From Cognatundibacterium aquatile (lineage in GTDB: Bacteria; Pseudomonadota; Gammaproteobacteria; Burkholderiales; Burkholderiaceae_D), in contig NZ_JACOFT010000003.1 of the NCBI RefSeq assembly GCF_014699135.1, positions 372,001-436,000 of the forward strand: 64,000 nucleotides of DNA, given 5' to 3'. Shown one piece after another: positions 7,333 through 16,632 of this stretch. The notes below the pieces were generated by a model, which saw only the letters and a program-made list of their open reading frames with translations, searched no databases and was not told the origin of the DNA. The position numbers were made by a program, and so were the translations under genes. Every line of letters begins with the position of its first letter. Position 1 is the stretch's first letter.

Positions 7333-8010
7333 TCAAGAGGGGATGACTTGTAAATGTTTAGCTCTGATTAATTCCAGTAATTCGAGCGGACTGTCGATGA
7401 TGGCATCTGCTTTCCATTGCTTCGGCTCGGTGGCACCACAATATCCCCAGGCAGCGGCGATACTGGTCATACCAGCGGCTTCAGCAGCCTGAATATCCCG
7501 CAAATCATCACCGATGTACCAGCAATGTTCTGAGCGTATGCCTAGTCGTCTTGCACCTTCCAGTAAGGGAGCCGGATGTGGTTTCGCATGAGGCGTCGTA
7601 TCCCCGGAAATCACGCAGCGGGCTTCCTGAAGGTCAAGCAAAGAGATCAACGGTTTGGTAAAACGCGTCGCTTTATTTGTCACTATGCCCCATGTCAGGC
7701 TCAGGGCGTTCAACCCATGCAGCAGCGTCGTGACATGTTCAAATAAGCGGCTGTGTACCGCCATTGCACATTCATATTGATTCAAAAATTCAATGCGCAT
7801 CGATTCATAATTCGCATCTTCAGGCGTGATATTAAAACCCGCTGCCAGTAAGCCACGGGCGCCGGCAGAAGCAAATGGTCTTAGGCTGAGATAATGTACG
7901 GGAGCTAAGCTGCGGCGTACGCGCATAGCATTAATGGCAGCAGCCAGATCTGGCGCGGTATCGGCTAAGGTACCATCGAGATCGAATAAAATTGCTTGAG
8001 GATTGTGCAT
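7333..8010 (-). CDS. gph: Phosphoglycolate phosphatase
   Basis: HAD-superfamily hydrolase of about 225 residues from the Met at 8010. DxDGT motif I is FDLDGTLADTAPDL, with a helical cap domain in between. The T/S motif II is in GIVTNKATRF, the motif III Lys is in AKPHPAPL and acidic motif IV is in YIGDDLRDIQAAEAAGM. It removes phosphate from 2-phosphoglycolate, which arises from oxidised DNA ends or oxygenase reactions, and needs Mg2+. An upstream Met at 8058 would add 16 unconserved residues. I prefer 8010 because the family starts right before the DLDGT strand. It lies just downstream of ubiG, a pairing seen across beta- and gammaproteobacteria. Confidence 0.92.
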   Translation of the reverse strand: MHNPQAILFDLDGTLADTAPDLAAAINAMRVRRSLAPVHYLSLRPFASAGARGLLAAGFNITPEDANYESMRIEFLNQYECAMAVHSRLFEHVTTLLHGLNALSLTWGIVTNKATRFTKPLISLLDLQEARCVISGDTTPHAKPHPAPLLEGARRLGIRSEHCWYIGDDLRDIQAAEAAGMTSIAAAWGYCGATEPKQWKADAIIDSPLELLELIRAKHLQVIPS

Positions 8011-8066
8011 AGGCGAATTGGTAAACGTACAAACGGAACTCGGTGTCCGTTTGTACATGATCAGAT

Positions 8067-8771
8067 TTAGGCTGGCTTGGTGCAGGCAATCATGTAGTTG
8101 ACGCTGGTATCGTTATTCAATGAATAGATTTTTGTCAGCGGATTGTAGCTCAAACCTTTCATGGCATTTAATTCAAGACCCGCATTGCGAACATCTTGCG
8201 AAAGTTCTGCCGGAGTGATGAATTTTGCATAGTCGTGCGTACCTTTTGGCAATAATTGCAAAACGTACTCAGCACCAAGAATTGCGAACAGATACGATTT
8301 GACATTACGGTTCAAGGTGGAGAAAAAGACATGCCCACCTGGTTTCAATAGTTTTGTGCAGGCCCGAATGATGGATGATGGATCAGGGACGTGTTCCAGC
8401 ATTTCCATGCAAGTGACAACGTCGTACTGACCAGCTTCCGCTTCGGCCATCTCTTCGGCGGGGATATTTTTATAACGTACGCTGACGCCTGATTCTAAAC
8501 CGTGCAAGTCGGCCACTTTCAGTGCTTTTTCTGAAAGATCGATGCCAGTAACAATGGCTCCCTTTTTTGCCATCGATTCGGCGAGTATGCCGCCACCACA
8601 GCCGACATCAATGACATTTTTACCTGATAGCGGAACCCGTTGATTAATCCATTCCAGACGCAGCGGGTTGATTTCATGTAAAGGGCGGAACTCTGAACTT
8701 GGATCCCACCAGCGATGAGCTAGGTCACTGAATTTCTGAATTTCTGCTGGATCTGCATTTAGTGTCGGCAT
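8067..8771 (-). CDS. ubiG: Ubiquinone biosynthesis O-methyltransferase UbiG
   Basis: A 234-residue class I SAM methyltransferase of normal UbiG length. The N-terminal [37 protein letters not shown] is the family signature. SAM-binding motif I is [13 protein letters not shown] (near residue 57) and the following post-motif acidic residue is in [25 protein letters not shown] is motif II/III. It carries out both O-methylation steps of ubiquinone synthesis on the inner face of the membrane. It is the first gene of a ubiG-gph unit; gph begins about 56 bp after its stop. Confidence 0.95.
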   Translation of the reverse strand: MPTLNADPAEIQKFSDLAHRWWDPSSEFRPLHEINPLRLEWINQRVPLSGKNVIDVGCGGGILAESMAKKGAIVTGIDLSEKALKVADLHGLESGVSVRYKNIPAEEMAEAEAGQYDVVTCMEMLEHVPDPSSIIRACTKLLKPGGHVFFSTLNRNVKSYLFAILGAEYVLQLLPKGTHDYAKFITPAELSQDVRNAGLELNAMKGLSYNPLTKIYSLNNDTSVNYMIACTKPA

Positions 8772-8986
8772 GATGTGTGCGGATATTTCTGTGTTGATAG
8801 GGGATAGATTAATGTCGTATTGTAGGCGATCCGGGTATTTATCGCACTTAGTCAGATCAAGACAAGTCCAGTTTCAGAATCTTCTTCGGTAGCTGTGTTT
8901 GTTGCAGGGGTATTGAGTTTCTATTTAATCTATTCTTATGGCGTATTTTTGCGGGGTAAGTGCAGATTTGGTACGAGAAACAAAAA

Positions 8987-9016
8987 GTAAAAACCCCGCC
9001 GAAGCGGGGTTTTTAC
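8987..9016. terminator. Rho-independent terminator downstream of ompA
   Basis: A perfect palindrome GTAAAAACCCCGCC-GAAG-CGGGG-TTTTTAC in essence: G/C stem with A/T arms on both sides, so it works in both directions. It lies 20 bp past the ompA stop on the minus strand. Confidence 0.9.
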
Positions 9017-9036
9017 ATAATTAAAACGGAGCTTAA

Positions 9037-9690
9037 TTATTTGTTGCGTGTACCAACAACTTCGATTTCTACGCGACGGTTTTTAGCGCGGCCTTCTGCT
9101 GTTTTGTTATCAGCAACTGGTTGTTTTTCGCCTTTGCCTTCAGTGTAAACACGGTTAGCTTCAATACCTTTGCTTACCAGGTAAGCTTTAACTGCTTCTG
9201 CGCGGCGGATAGACAGTTTTTGGTTGTATGCATCTGTACCAACGGAGTCAGTATGACCAACAGCGATAACAACTTCCAGATTGATCGATTTCAATTTAGA
9301 AACCATATCGTCGAGCTGAGTTTTACCTTCAGCTTTCAATACTGATTTGTCGAAGTCAAACAATGCGCTGGCAGCGAAAGTAACTTTTTCAGATGTTGGA
9401 GCAACAGGAGCAACAACAGGAGCTGGTGCAGGAGCAGCAACAGGAGCTGGAGCAGCAACAGGAGCTGGAGCTGCTTCTTTTACCAATGGAGCGTCGCAAC
9501 CTGGCACTGCATCAGCAGGTGTCCAGTAGCCAGTACGCCAGCACAGACCAAATGCGTCACGAACAATGACGCCACGACCATCTTGTACATAAGCACTGTG
9601 TGGTGTGTTCGCTTTGATGTCTTGTTGTGCGGATGCAGAAAAGGAAGCAACTGCGGACGCTGCGATAACGAGCTTAACTAGAATTTTCAT
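9037..9690 (-). CDS. ompA: OmpA-family outer membrane protein
   Basis: A 217-residue envelope protein. Residues 1-21 are a signal peptide (cleavage near ASAQQ). A short conserved segment DAFGLCWRTGYWTPADAVPGCDAPLV is typical of Burkholderiales OmpA-like proteins. An Ala-Pro linker with repeated APAPVA follows (about residues 72-98), and the last 110 residues are an OmpA C-terminal peptidoglycan-binding domain (FDFDKSVLK, GHTDSVGTDAYN, LSIRRAEAV, GRAKNRRVEI). There is no eight-stranded barrel, so it is a periplasmic tether rather than a porin. The start has a GAGAGG ribosome binding site. It sits upstream of and divergent from gyrA, as in related genomes. Confidence 0.93.
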   Translation of the reverse strand: MKILVKLVIAASAVASFSASAQQDIKANTPHSAYVQDGRGVIVRDAFGLCWRTGYWTPADAVPGCDAPLVKEAAPAPVAAPAPVAAPAPAPVVAPVAPTSEKVTFAASALFDFDKSVLKAEGKTQLDDMVSKLKSINLEVVIAVGHTDSVGTDAYNQKLSIRRAEAVKAYLVSKGIEANRVYTEGKGEKQPVADNKTAEGRAKNRRVEIEVVGTRNK

Positions 9691-10389
9691 ATTTATCCTC
9701 TCGACTGAGATTTAATTATCGCAGATAAACTGCGCAAATTACTGCTTAAAACCTGATGATACCACGCGCTTGATGACATTACTATTTCGTCAAACGAACA
9801 ACGCTGTTATTAATCAATATTTTGCCATAGATAACGTCAATCCGGCATGACTTGTTAAATCGCTAAAGTAACACTTCGTTAAATATGTCGTGCATGGGCA
9901 ACAATTGCACAGCGGTTTTCAGGTGAAATTCACTTAAGAAATTGCAAAAAAATAACTTGCTTTGATGAGTTCACTTATTGAATTTATCGATTTTTGGGTG
10001 TTTTTGATTGTCAGAGTCAGTTTGTTGACTTCTTGTTGATAGTCGAGATGGCGAAAATTATTCAAGTAATTTGCCTTGTGTTGCTGTCAGGTTGTTTATT
10101 GGTAATGAATCCTTAATCTCATGCGAATATTTTCTCGGACACGATCTGACGCCAGAGCTTAGGCTCCGCAATTGCTTGGGGGTATTTGTGTTTTGCTATT
10201 TTGTGACGTTTGGCCTGTTGAGCATGGTAAAATCAAGAGCTAAACATTCGAAAAAACGTGCCGCTGCCTTTCGTATTGCTTCTGTGAAAGCGATGTTTTG
10301 CTGACATGGTGCATTACGGCACTAAGATTAGCAGCGACTGTTTTTCGCGATGTTATCATTTAACCAAGCTCTAATTTGCCGGCATGCCA
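9691..10389. other. About 700 bp intergenic between divergent ompA and gyrA
   Basis: AT-rich, with no coding signal I trust on either strand. It must carry the ompA and gyrA promoters, but I cannot point to a -35/-10 pair with confidence. Short frames inside it lack ribosome binding sites and recognisable sequence. Confidence 0.5.
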
Positions 10390-13056
10390 ATGGATCAATT
10401 CGCAAAAGAAACACTCCCGATTTCCCTTGAAGAAGAAATGCGCAAGAGCTACCTCGATTACGCGATGAGCGTGATTGTTGGTCGAGCCTTGCCGGATGTG
10501 CGTGATGGCTTGAAGCCTGTGCATCGACGCGTTTTATTCGCGATGCATGAGATGAACAATGTCTATAACCGCCCATTCGTCAAATGCGCGCGCGTTGTCG
10601 GTGAGGTCATGGGTAAATACCATCCGCACGGTGATGCTTCTATTTATGACACATTGGTACGTATGGCGCAGGATTTTTCCTTGCGCTACACGTTGGTCGA
10701 TGGTCAGGGTAACTTCGGTTCCATTGATGGCGACAGTGCCGCTGCGATGCGTTACACCGAATGTCGCTTAGATAAAATTGCTAACGAAATCCTGGCGGAT
10801 ATCGAAAAAGAAACGGTCGATTTCGTACCGAACTATGACGGTAAAGAAAAAGAACCGTCGGTTTTGCCTACCCGTATTCCTAACTTACTGATCAACGGTG
10901 CCTCTGGTATCGCGGTCGGTATGGCGACCAATATTCCGCCGCACAACATCACTGAAATTATCAATGGTGCCCTGCACTTGTTGCGGAATGATGATTGCAC
11001 GATAGATGAGTTGATAGAGATTATCCCCGCACCGGATTTCCCGACCGGCGGCATTATCTATGGTGTTTCCGGTGTGCGTGACGGTTATCGCACTGGTCGC
11101 GGTCGTGTCGTGATGCGTGCGAAAACGCATTTTGAAGAATTTGGCAAAGAGAATCGTACCGCGCTGATCATTGATGAGCTGCCGTACCAGGTCAATAAGA
11201 AATCTTTGCTTGAGCGTATTGCGGAATTAGTGCGCGATAAAAAACTCGACGGCATTTCAGATATCCGCGACGAATCCGATAAATCCGGCATGCGCGTGGT
11301 GATTGAGCTCAAACGTGGTGAAGTGCCGGATGTTGTGCTGAATAATCTGTATAAGCAGACACAATTGCAGGACACTTTCGGTATGAATATGGTGGCGCTG
11401 GTCAATGGCCAGCCTAAGCTGCTGAACCTGAAAGAAATGTTGTCGTGCTTCCTGTCACATCGCCGCGAAGTTGTTACGCGTCGTACCGTGTTTGAACTGC
11501 GCAAAGCGCGCGAACGCGGTCATGTGCTCGAAGGCCTGGCAGTAGCATTGGCGAATATCGACGACTTCATCGCTATCATCAAAGCGGCGCCAACACCGCC
11601 ACTGGCGAAACAGGAATTGATGACGCGTGCCTGGGATAGTTCCATGGTACGTGAGATGCTGACACGCACTGCTGCTGATAATCCGGGTGGTATTGACGCT
11701 TTCCGTCCTGAGAGTTTGCCTAAACATTACGGTATTCAGCCGGATGGCCTGTACAAATTGTCCGATGATCAGGCGCAGGAAATTCTGCAAATGCGTTTGC
11801 AACGTCTGACTGGTCTGGAGCAGGATAAGATCGTCAACGAATACAAAGACGTGATGGCTGAAATCGCCGATTTGCTTGATATTCTGTCTAAGCCTGAACG
11901 TGTCACAACGATTATTACGGATGAACTGACACTCGCCAGAAATGAGTATGGCGAAGGAAATAAAGACGTTCGCCGTTCTGAAATTACACACAACGCGACC
12001 GACCTTGAAACCGAAGATCTGATCACGCCGGTCGATATGGTGGTGACCTTGTCGCACACCGGCTATATGAAGTCGCAACCCTTGTCTGAATACCGCGCGC
12101 AGAAACGTGGCGGCCGTGGCAAACAAGCGACTGCAACGAAGGATGATGACTGGATTGAGCAATTATTTGTCGCCAATACCCACGATTACATCCTGTGCTT
12201 CAGTAACCGTGGCCGTCTCTACTGGCTCAAAGTATGGGAAGTACCGCAAGGTTCGCGCAGTTCGCGCGGCAAGCCTATCGTGAATATGTTCCCGTTGCAG
12301 GATGGTGAAAAAATTACTGTCATTCTGCCTTTGTCGGGTGACAACCGCAGCTTCCCTGAAGACCGTTATATTTTCATGGCAACCAGCCTTGGCACTGTGA
12401 AGAAAACACCGCTGGCCGATTTCAGTAATCCACGTAAAGCCGGCATTATCGCGGTGGATCTGGACGACGGCGACTTCCTGATCGGTGCTGCGCTGACCGA
12501 TGGCAAGCATGATGTGATGTTGTTCTCCGATGCAGGTAAGGCGGTTCGTTTCGACGAAAATGATGTGCGTCCTATGGGGCGTACGGCACGCGGTGTGCGC
12601 GGCATGAATCTCGATGAAACGCAACAAGTCATCGCCTTGCTGGTGGCGGAAAACGAGCAGCAATCGGTATTAACTGCTACCGAAAATGGCTTTGGCAAAC
12701 GTACACCGATTACTGAATATACCCGTCATGGTCGCGGTACCAAAGGTATGATCGCAATTCAGACTTCTGAGCGTAACGGCAAAGTCGTTGCTGCGACTCT
12801 GGTTGAAACGACCGATGAAATCATGCTGATCACGACTGGTGGTGTCTTGATCAGGACCCGTGTTTCTGAGATTCGTGAAATGGGACGCGCAACACAAGGC
12901 GTCACACTGATCGCGGTTGAAGACGGAACTACCTTGTCCGGCTTGCAGCGTATCGTTGAAACGGATGCTGATCAGGATGAAACTGAATCAGGCGCAATGT
13001 CTGTCGATGGCGACACGAATGCCGCTGATGGCGCGACTGGCGATGTAGCGGAGTAA
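10390..13056 (+). CDS. gyrA: DNA gyrase subunit A
   Basis: An 888-residue subunit of the A2B2 gyrase that introduces negative supercoils. Starting at ATG 10390 ([16 protein letters not shown]) the numbering coincides with E. coli: catalytic Tyr122 in MRYTE and the helix-4 region [17 protein letters not shown] at 78-94. An in-frame ATG two codons earlier (10384) is possible. The C-terminal half carries the six-bladed beta-pinwheel, with the GyrA-box (QKRGGRGKQ) near residue 560 and repeats such as [18 protein letters not shown] and GRATQGV. The quinolone-determining position 83 is Ala instead of Ser/Thr, while Asp87 is kept. The tail is acidic. serC follows after 4 bp. Confidence 0.97.
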   Translation: MDQFAKETLPISLEEEMRKSYLDYAMSVIVGRALPDVRDGLKPVHRRVLFAMHEMNNVYNRPFVKCARVVGEVMGKYHPHGDASIYDTLVRMAQDFSLRYTLVDGQGNFGSIDGDSAAAMRYTECRLDKIANEILADIEKETVDFVPNYDGKEKEPSVLPTRIPNLLINGASGIAVGMATNIPPHNITEIINGALHLLRNDDCTIDELIEIIPAPDFPTGGIIYGVSGVRDGYRTGRGRVVMRAKTHFEEFGKENRTALIIDELPYQVNKKSLLERIAELVRDKKLDGISDIRDESDKSGMRVVIELKRGEVPDVVLNNLYKQTQLQDTFGMNMVALVNGQPKLLNLKEMLSCFLSHRREVVTRRTVFELRKARERGHVLEGLAVALANIDDFIAIIKAAPTPPLAKQELMTRAWDSSMVREMLTRTAADNPGGIDAFRPESLPKHYGIQPDGLYKLSDDQAQEILQMRLQRLTGLEQDKIVNEYKDVMAEIADLLDILSKPERVTTIITDELTLARNEYGEGNKDVRRSEITHNATDLETEDLITPVDMVVTLSHTGYMKSQPLSEYRAQKRGGRGKQATATKDDDWIEQLFVANTHDYILCFSNRGRLYWLKVWEVPQGSRSSRGKPIVNMFPLQDGEKITVILPLSGDNRSFPEDRYIFMATSLGTVKKTPLADFSNPRKAGIIAVDLDDGDFLIGAALTDGKHDVMLFSDAGKAVRFDENDVRPMGRTARGVRGMNLDETQQVIALLVAENEQQSVLTATENGFGKRTPITEYTRHGRGTKGMIAIQTSERNGKVVAATLVETTDEIMLITTGGVLIRTRVSEIREMGRATQGVTLIAVEDGTTLSGLQRIVETDADQDETESGAMSVDGDTNAADGATGDVAE

Positions 13057-13060
13057 AACC

Positions 13061-14161
13061 ATGACCACCATCTACAATTTTTCGGCGGGCCCGGCAGTTT
13101 TGCCTAAAGAGGTTTTGCAGCAGGCCGCTGCAGAAATGCTGGATTGGCATGGCAGCGGTATGTCGGTCATGGAGATGAGTCATCGCGGCGCGGAATTCAT
13201 GTCCATCATGGATGCCGCCCAGCGTGATTTACGTGATTTGCTGGCGATTCCGGAAAATTACAAAATCTTGTTTTTACAAGGTGGTGGTCTCGGTGAAAAT
13301 GCCATCGTTCCCATGAACCTGATGGGGCGTCGTCCCGATGCGCCGGTGGATTTCATTCATACCGGTTCATGGAGCGGTAAGTCAATTAAAGAAGCGCAAA
13401 AATACGCCACAGTGAATGTGGCGGCATCCGCTGCCAGCAATGGTTTTACGGCAGTTCCGGCAAGAGAAAGCTGGCAGTTGTCGAAAGACGCGGCCTATGT
13501 ACATCTCTGCACCAATGAAACGATAGACGGTGTTGAATATCATTTCGTGCCAGATGTAGCGGAACAGACCGGTGGCGCACCGATAGTGGCGGATATGTCT
13601 TCGCATATTTTGTCGCGCGTTATTGATGTGTCTGCCTATGGTGTGATTTTTGGCGGCGCGCAAAAGAATATTGGCCCGGCTGGCTTGACGCTGGTGATCG
13701 TGCGCGAAGATTTGCTTGGACATGCTTTGCCTGTATGCCCGTCCGCCTTTGACTGGAAAATTGTTGCCGACAACGGCTCCATGTACAACACGCCACCAAC
13801 CTATGCGATCTATATCGCTGGTCTGGTATTTCAATGGTTGAAACGCCAGGGCGGCGTGGCAGCGATGGAAGCGCAAAACATTGCGAAGGCAACGTTGTTG
13901 TACGATTACCTTGATTCCACTGATTTTTATGAAAATCGTGTGGCGAAAGAATGCCGTTCGCGTATGAACGTACCATTTTTTCTGAAAGACGAATCTCTGA
14001 ATGCAGAATTTTTGACTGCTGCAAAAGCGCAGGGTTTGTTGCAATTGAAGGGGCATAAATCGGTTGGTGGTATGCGTGCTTCGATTTACAACGCGATGCC
14101 TCTCGCCGGTGTGCAGGCACTGGTTGGTTTCATGCACGAGTTTGCCAGCGCGCATTCCTGA
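13061..14161 (+). CDS. serC: Phosphoserine aminotransferase
   Basis: A 366-residue class V (PLP) aminotransferase. It starts [23 protein letters not shown], the family opening, with HRG and LFLQGGG (phosphate/PLP contacts) and the PLP-binding lysine in [13 protein letters not shown]. It converts 3-phosphohydroxypyruvate and glutamate to phosphoserine, and also serves pyridoxine synthesis. It begins 4 bp after gyrA and precedes pheA by 200 bp in the conserved gyrA-serC-pheA-tyrA-aroA order. Confidence 0.96.
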   Translation: MTTIYNFSAGPAVLPKEVLQQAAAEMLDWHGSGMSVMEMSHRGAEFMSIMDAAQRDLRDLLAIPENYKILFLQGGGLGENAIVPMNLMGRRPDAPVDFIHTGSWSGKSIKEAQKYATVNVAASAASNGFTAVPARESWQLSKDAAYVHLCTNETIDGVEYHFVPDVAEQTGGAPIVADMSSHILSRVIDVSAYGVIFGGAQKNIGPAGLTLVIVREDLLGHALPVCPSAFDWKIVADNGSMYNTPPTYAIYIAGLVFQWLKRQGGVAAMEAQNIAKATLLYDYLDSTDFYENRVAKECRSRMNVPFFLKDESLNAEFLTAAKAQGLLQLKGHKSVGGMRASIYNAMPLAGVQALVGFMHEFASAHS

Positions 14162-14285
14162 GTGTAAAAGTAATAGCGTGTAGTCTTCTCCTCAAGCGGC
14201 AGCCCTTTCTGAACATGGCATAACCCATCACCTGGAAACCGTGGCGCTGTCGAACCAGATCAAAAGCCTGGTGAGGAATCAAATA

Positions 14286-14354
14286 ATGCAAAGCGGCAGG
14301 CGCGACTATTCACTGTCGTGCACCGCTGTCACAGTGTACAAAAACGGTTTTTAG
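14286..14354 (+). CDS. Possible 22-codon upstream ORF before pheA
   Basis: ATG at 14286 has a good Shine-Dalgarno (GAGGA at 14273-14277, 8-base spacing). The frame encodes 22 residues including two Tyr and a terminal Phe (ending YKNGF) and stops at TAG 14352-14354. That stop overlaps the AGG that serves as the pheA ribosome binding site. The arrangement would couple translation of the short frame to pheA. There is no run of Phe codons as in classical attenuator leaders, so a leader function is only a possibility. Confidence 0.3.
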   Translation: MQSGRRDYSLSCTAVTVYKNGF

Positions 14355-14361
14355 GTTAGTT

Positions 14362-15435
14362 ATGAGCGACAACAAATTACTTCCCCTGCGCATTAAGATT
14401 GATACGATCGATGCCCAGATTCTCGATTTACTGAATCAACGTGCCCGTGTGGCTGAAGAAGTCGGTCACGTCAAAGCAGAAACCAATGCACCGGTGTTTC
14501 GCCCTGAGCGCGAGGCGCAGGTATTGCGCGGAGTCGCTGAACGCAATCCTGGTCCTTTGCTGAACGAAGATATCCAGTTGATTTTCCGCGAAATCATGTC
14601 CGCCTGCCGCGCATTGGAACGACGCGTGGTGGTGGCATTTCTCGGGCCGGTCGGCACCTTCAGCGAACAAGCCGTGTACAAGCAGTTTGGTCATGCGATT
14701 CAGGCTTTGCCTTGCGTTTCAATTGACGAGGTTTTCCGCGCGACGGAAGCGGGCACGGCTGATTTTGGCGTCGTGCCGATTGAAAATTCTTCCGAAGGTG
14801 CGATCAATCGCACACTCGATTTATTGCTGCAAACCAGTCTGGCGATCAGTGGCGAACTGGCGATTCCGGTGCAACACAGCCTGATGAGCAAGTCCGGCAA
14901 CATGGAAGGCGTGAGCCGCATCTGCGCTCACTCGCAGGCATTGGCGCAATGCCAAGCCTGGCTGAATCAACATTATCCGCACATCGAACGGCAGGCTGTC
15001 GCATCCAATGCTGAAGCGGCGCGCATGGCCAGTGGTGATTACACCGTTGCTGCGATTGCCAGTGAAATCGCTGGCACCCAATATAACCTCGGCATCGTCA
15101 GCGCACATATTCAGGATGATCCGCATAACCGTACGCGCTTTGCTGTGATTGGCCGTCTGCATACCACACCGAGCGGTAAAGACCAGACCTCGATTGTGCT
15201 GGCGACGCCGAATAAAGCCGGTGCTGTTTACGATTTGCTCGCGCCCTTATCCAAACACGGCGTTTCGATGACCCGTTTTGAATCGCGCCCCGCCCGTACC
15301 GGTAACTGGGAATATTACTTCTATGTCGATGTCGAAGGACACGTCATGGATGAAAGAGTCGCAGCCGCGATGGCAGAGCTCGATGCAAAAGCGGCTTTCT
15401 TCAAAGTCCTGGGTTCTTATCCTTGTACGCTGTGA
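14362..15435 (+). CDS. pheA: Bifunctional chorismate mutase / prephenate dehydratase (P-protein)
   Basis: A 357-residue cytoplasmic enzyme in the standard three-part order. Residues 1-90 are an AroQ chorismate mutase helix bundle (RIKIDTIDAQILDLLNQRARVAEEVG). Residues 93-270 are the prephenate dehydratase domain (VAFLGPVGTFSEQAV; VPIENSSEGAINRTLDLL; NRTRFAVIG with the TRF motif). Residues 280-355 are an ACT domain (DQTSIVLATPNKAGAVYDLLAPL; ESRPARTGNWEYYFYVDVEGH, the ESRP motif for phenylalanine binding). It converts chorismate to phenylpyruvate with Phe feedback. tyrA begins 7 bp later. Confidence 0.96.
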   Translation: MSDNKLLPLRIKIDTIDAQILDLLNQRARVAEEVGHVKAETNAPVFRPEREAQVLRGVAERNPGPLLNEDIQLIFREIMSACRALERRVVVAFLGPVGTFSEQAVYKQFGHAIQALPCVSIDEVFRATEAGTADFGVVPIENSSEGAINRTLDLLLQTSLAISGELAIPVQHSLMSKSGNMEGVSRICAHSQALAQCQAWLNQHYPHIERQAVASNAEAARMASGDYTVAAIASEIAGTQYNLGIVSAHIQDDPHNRTRFAVIGRLHTTPSGKDQTSIVLATPNKAGAVYDLLAPLSKHGVSMTRFESRPARTGNWEYYFYVDVEGHVMDERVAAAMAELDAKAAFFKVLGSYPCTL

Positions 15436-15442
15436 GATCGTG

Positions 15443-16360
15443 ATGCCGAACGTGTCAAATGTTTTTAAACGTGTTGCGATTTTTGGCGTTGGTCTGATCG
15501 GTGGCTCATTTGCGCTGGCATTGAAAAAAGCTGGCGCTGTGCAGCACATCGTTGGTGTCGGGCGTAGTCAGGCGTCGTTAGAACGAGCATTGCAACTCGG
15601 TATTATCGACAGCATCGCGACCTCACCTGAAGCCGCGGTCAAGGATGCCGATCTGGTGTTGATTGCCGCGCCGGTCGCGCAAACCAAAGCGATTCTGGAT
15701 TCGATACAGCCACATTTATCACCAACCACCATCGTCACCGATGCTGGCAGTACCAAATCTGATGTCGTTGATGCCGCAAAAGAAGCGCTGGGTGCAAAGT
15801 TGCGCCAGTTTGTCCCTGCGCATCCGATTGCCGGACGTGAGTTGAATGGGCCAGAAGCGGCACTCGTTGATTTATATGTCGGTAAAAAAGCGGTCATCAC
15901 ACGCCTGCCGGAAAACAACGATGCGGATGTGGCGCGCGTTGCCTGGGCATGGCAACAATGCGGCGCGATAATTCATTATCTTGATCCGGCTGGGCATGAC
16001 GCGGTGTTTGCGGCAGTCAGTCATTTACCGCATCTGCTTGCTTATGCACTGGTGGATGATATCGCCCGCAAAGAACATGCTGACACGCTGTTTCAATACG
16101 CAGCGAGCGGCTTTCGCGATTTCACCCGGATTGCCGGTTCGTCGCCGGAGATGTGGCGCGATATCACGCTGGCAAACCGGCATGCGATGTTGCAGGAACT
16201 GGATTCCTATACCGCGCGTCTGGCTGTGTTGCGCCAGCATTTAGTCAATGCTGATACAGCGGGCATCGAAGGCATTTATGCGAACGCACAACGCGCCCGC
16301 CACAACTGGATTTCCGCGATTGAAGCCGCAGAAAAACAGCAACGTGAAGGTGGCGATTAA
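15443..16360 (+). CDS. tyrA: Prephenate dehydrogenase family protein
   Basis: A 305-residue NAD(P)-dependent enzyme from ATG 15443, preferred over an upstream in-frame Met inside pheA. The N-terminal Rossmann fold has VAIFGVGLIGGSFALAL (GxGxxG), then DLVLIAAPVAQT, DAGSTK and HPIAGRE, the substrate-binding signature of TyrA. The C-terminal half is the helical dimerisation domain (HDAVFAAVSHLPHLLAYAL). It makes 4-hydroxyphenylpyruvate (or tyrosine from arogenate; specificity not readable) for tyrosine. In several Burkholderia genomes a hisC-type aminotransferase gene lies between pheA and tyrA; here the genes are only 7 bp apart. Confidence 0.94.
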   Translation: MPNVSNVFKRVAIFGVGLIGGSFALALKKAGAVQHIVGVGRSQASLERALQLGIIDSIATSPEAAVKDADLVLIAAPVAQTKAILDSIQPHLSPTTIVTDAGSTKSDVVDAAKEALGAKLRQFVPAHPIAGRELNGPEAALVDLYVGKKAVITRLPENNDADVARVAWAWQQCGAIIHYLDPAGHDAVFAAVSHLPHLLAYALVDDIARKEHADTLFQYAASGFRDFTRIAGSSPEMWRDITLANRHAMLQELDSYTARLAVLRQHLVNADTAGIEGIYANAQRARHNWISAIEAAEKQQREGGD

Positions 16361-16391
16361 CATCGGCTCTGTTCTCTGTTTCATCCCGGAT

Positions 16392-16448
16392 GACGACGGA
16401 CGAATTCTGATCTGTTTAGATTGCCACTGATCTAATCTGTCAGTCGTC
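16392..16448 (+). terminator. Long imperfect hairpin after tyrA, possible terminator
   Basis: Inner arms TTTAGAT / ATCTAA with flanking CTGATCTG / TCTGTCAG, and outer GACGAC / GTCGTC, form an extended stem. It is followed by TGTTATTCTTTT, a weak T-rich tract, 30-90 bp after tyrA. This could end or attenuate the serC-pheA-tyrA transcript before aroA. Confidence 0.4.
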
Positions 16449-16463
16449 TGTTATTCTTTTAGG

Positions 16464-16563
16464 ATGAATGCAAAGTTGTCCCGGCAAGGCATGGCGACGA
16501 AGACAGTACGAATAGTACGGCGAGGAGCCATAACGCCACTGGGGCGGTTTTGCATCAATCCTG
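16464..16563. repeat. REP-like imperfect inverted repeat between tyrA and aroA
   Basis: The element starts GGATGAATGCAAAGTTGTCCC and ends with the near inverse (GGGGCGGTTTTGCAT CAATCC), enclosing AGTACGAATAGTACGGCGAGG and a GGCATGGCG / CGCCA-like pair. The terminal arms match at most positions over about 20 bp. It looks like an extragenic palindromic element. Only one copy was seen in this window. Confidence 0.45.
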
Positions 16564-16632
16564 TCTTTGTCGAAAATAAATTATCTGCATTCCGGATCAG
16601 GTTCCGGATGTTTTCCGAATAAGTTCATCACT

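Noticed and set aside
11455-12162. 235-codon open frame antisense to gyrA
   Set aside because: A mirror of gyrA codon usage; no start site or family features.
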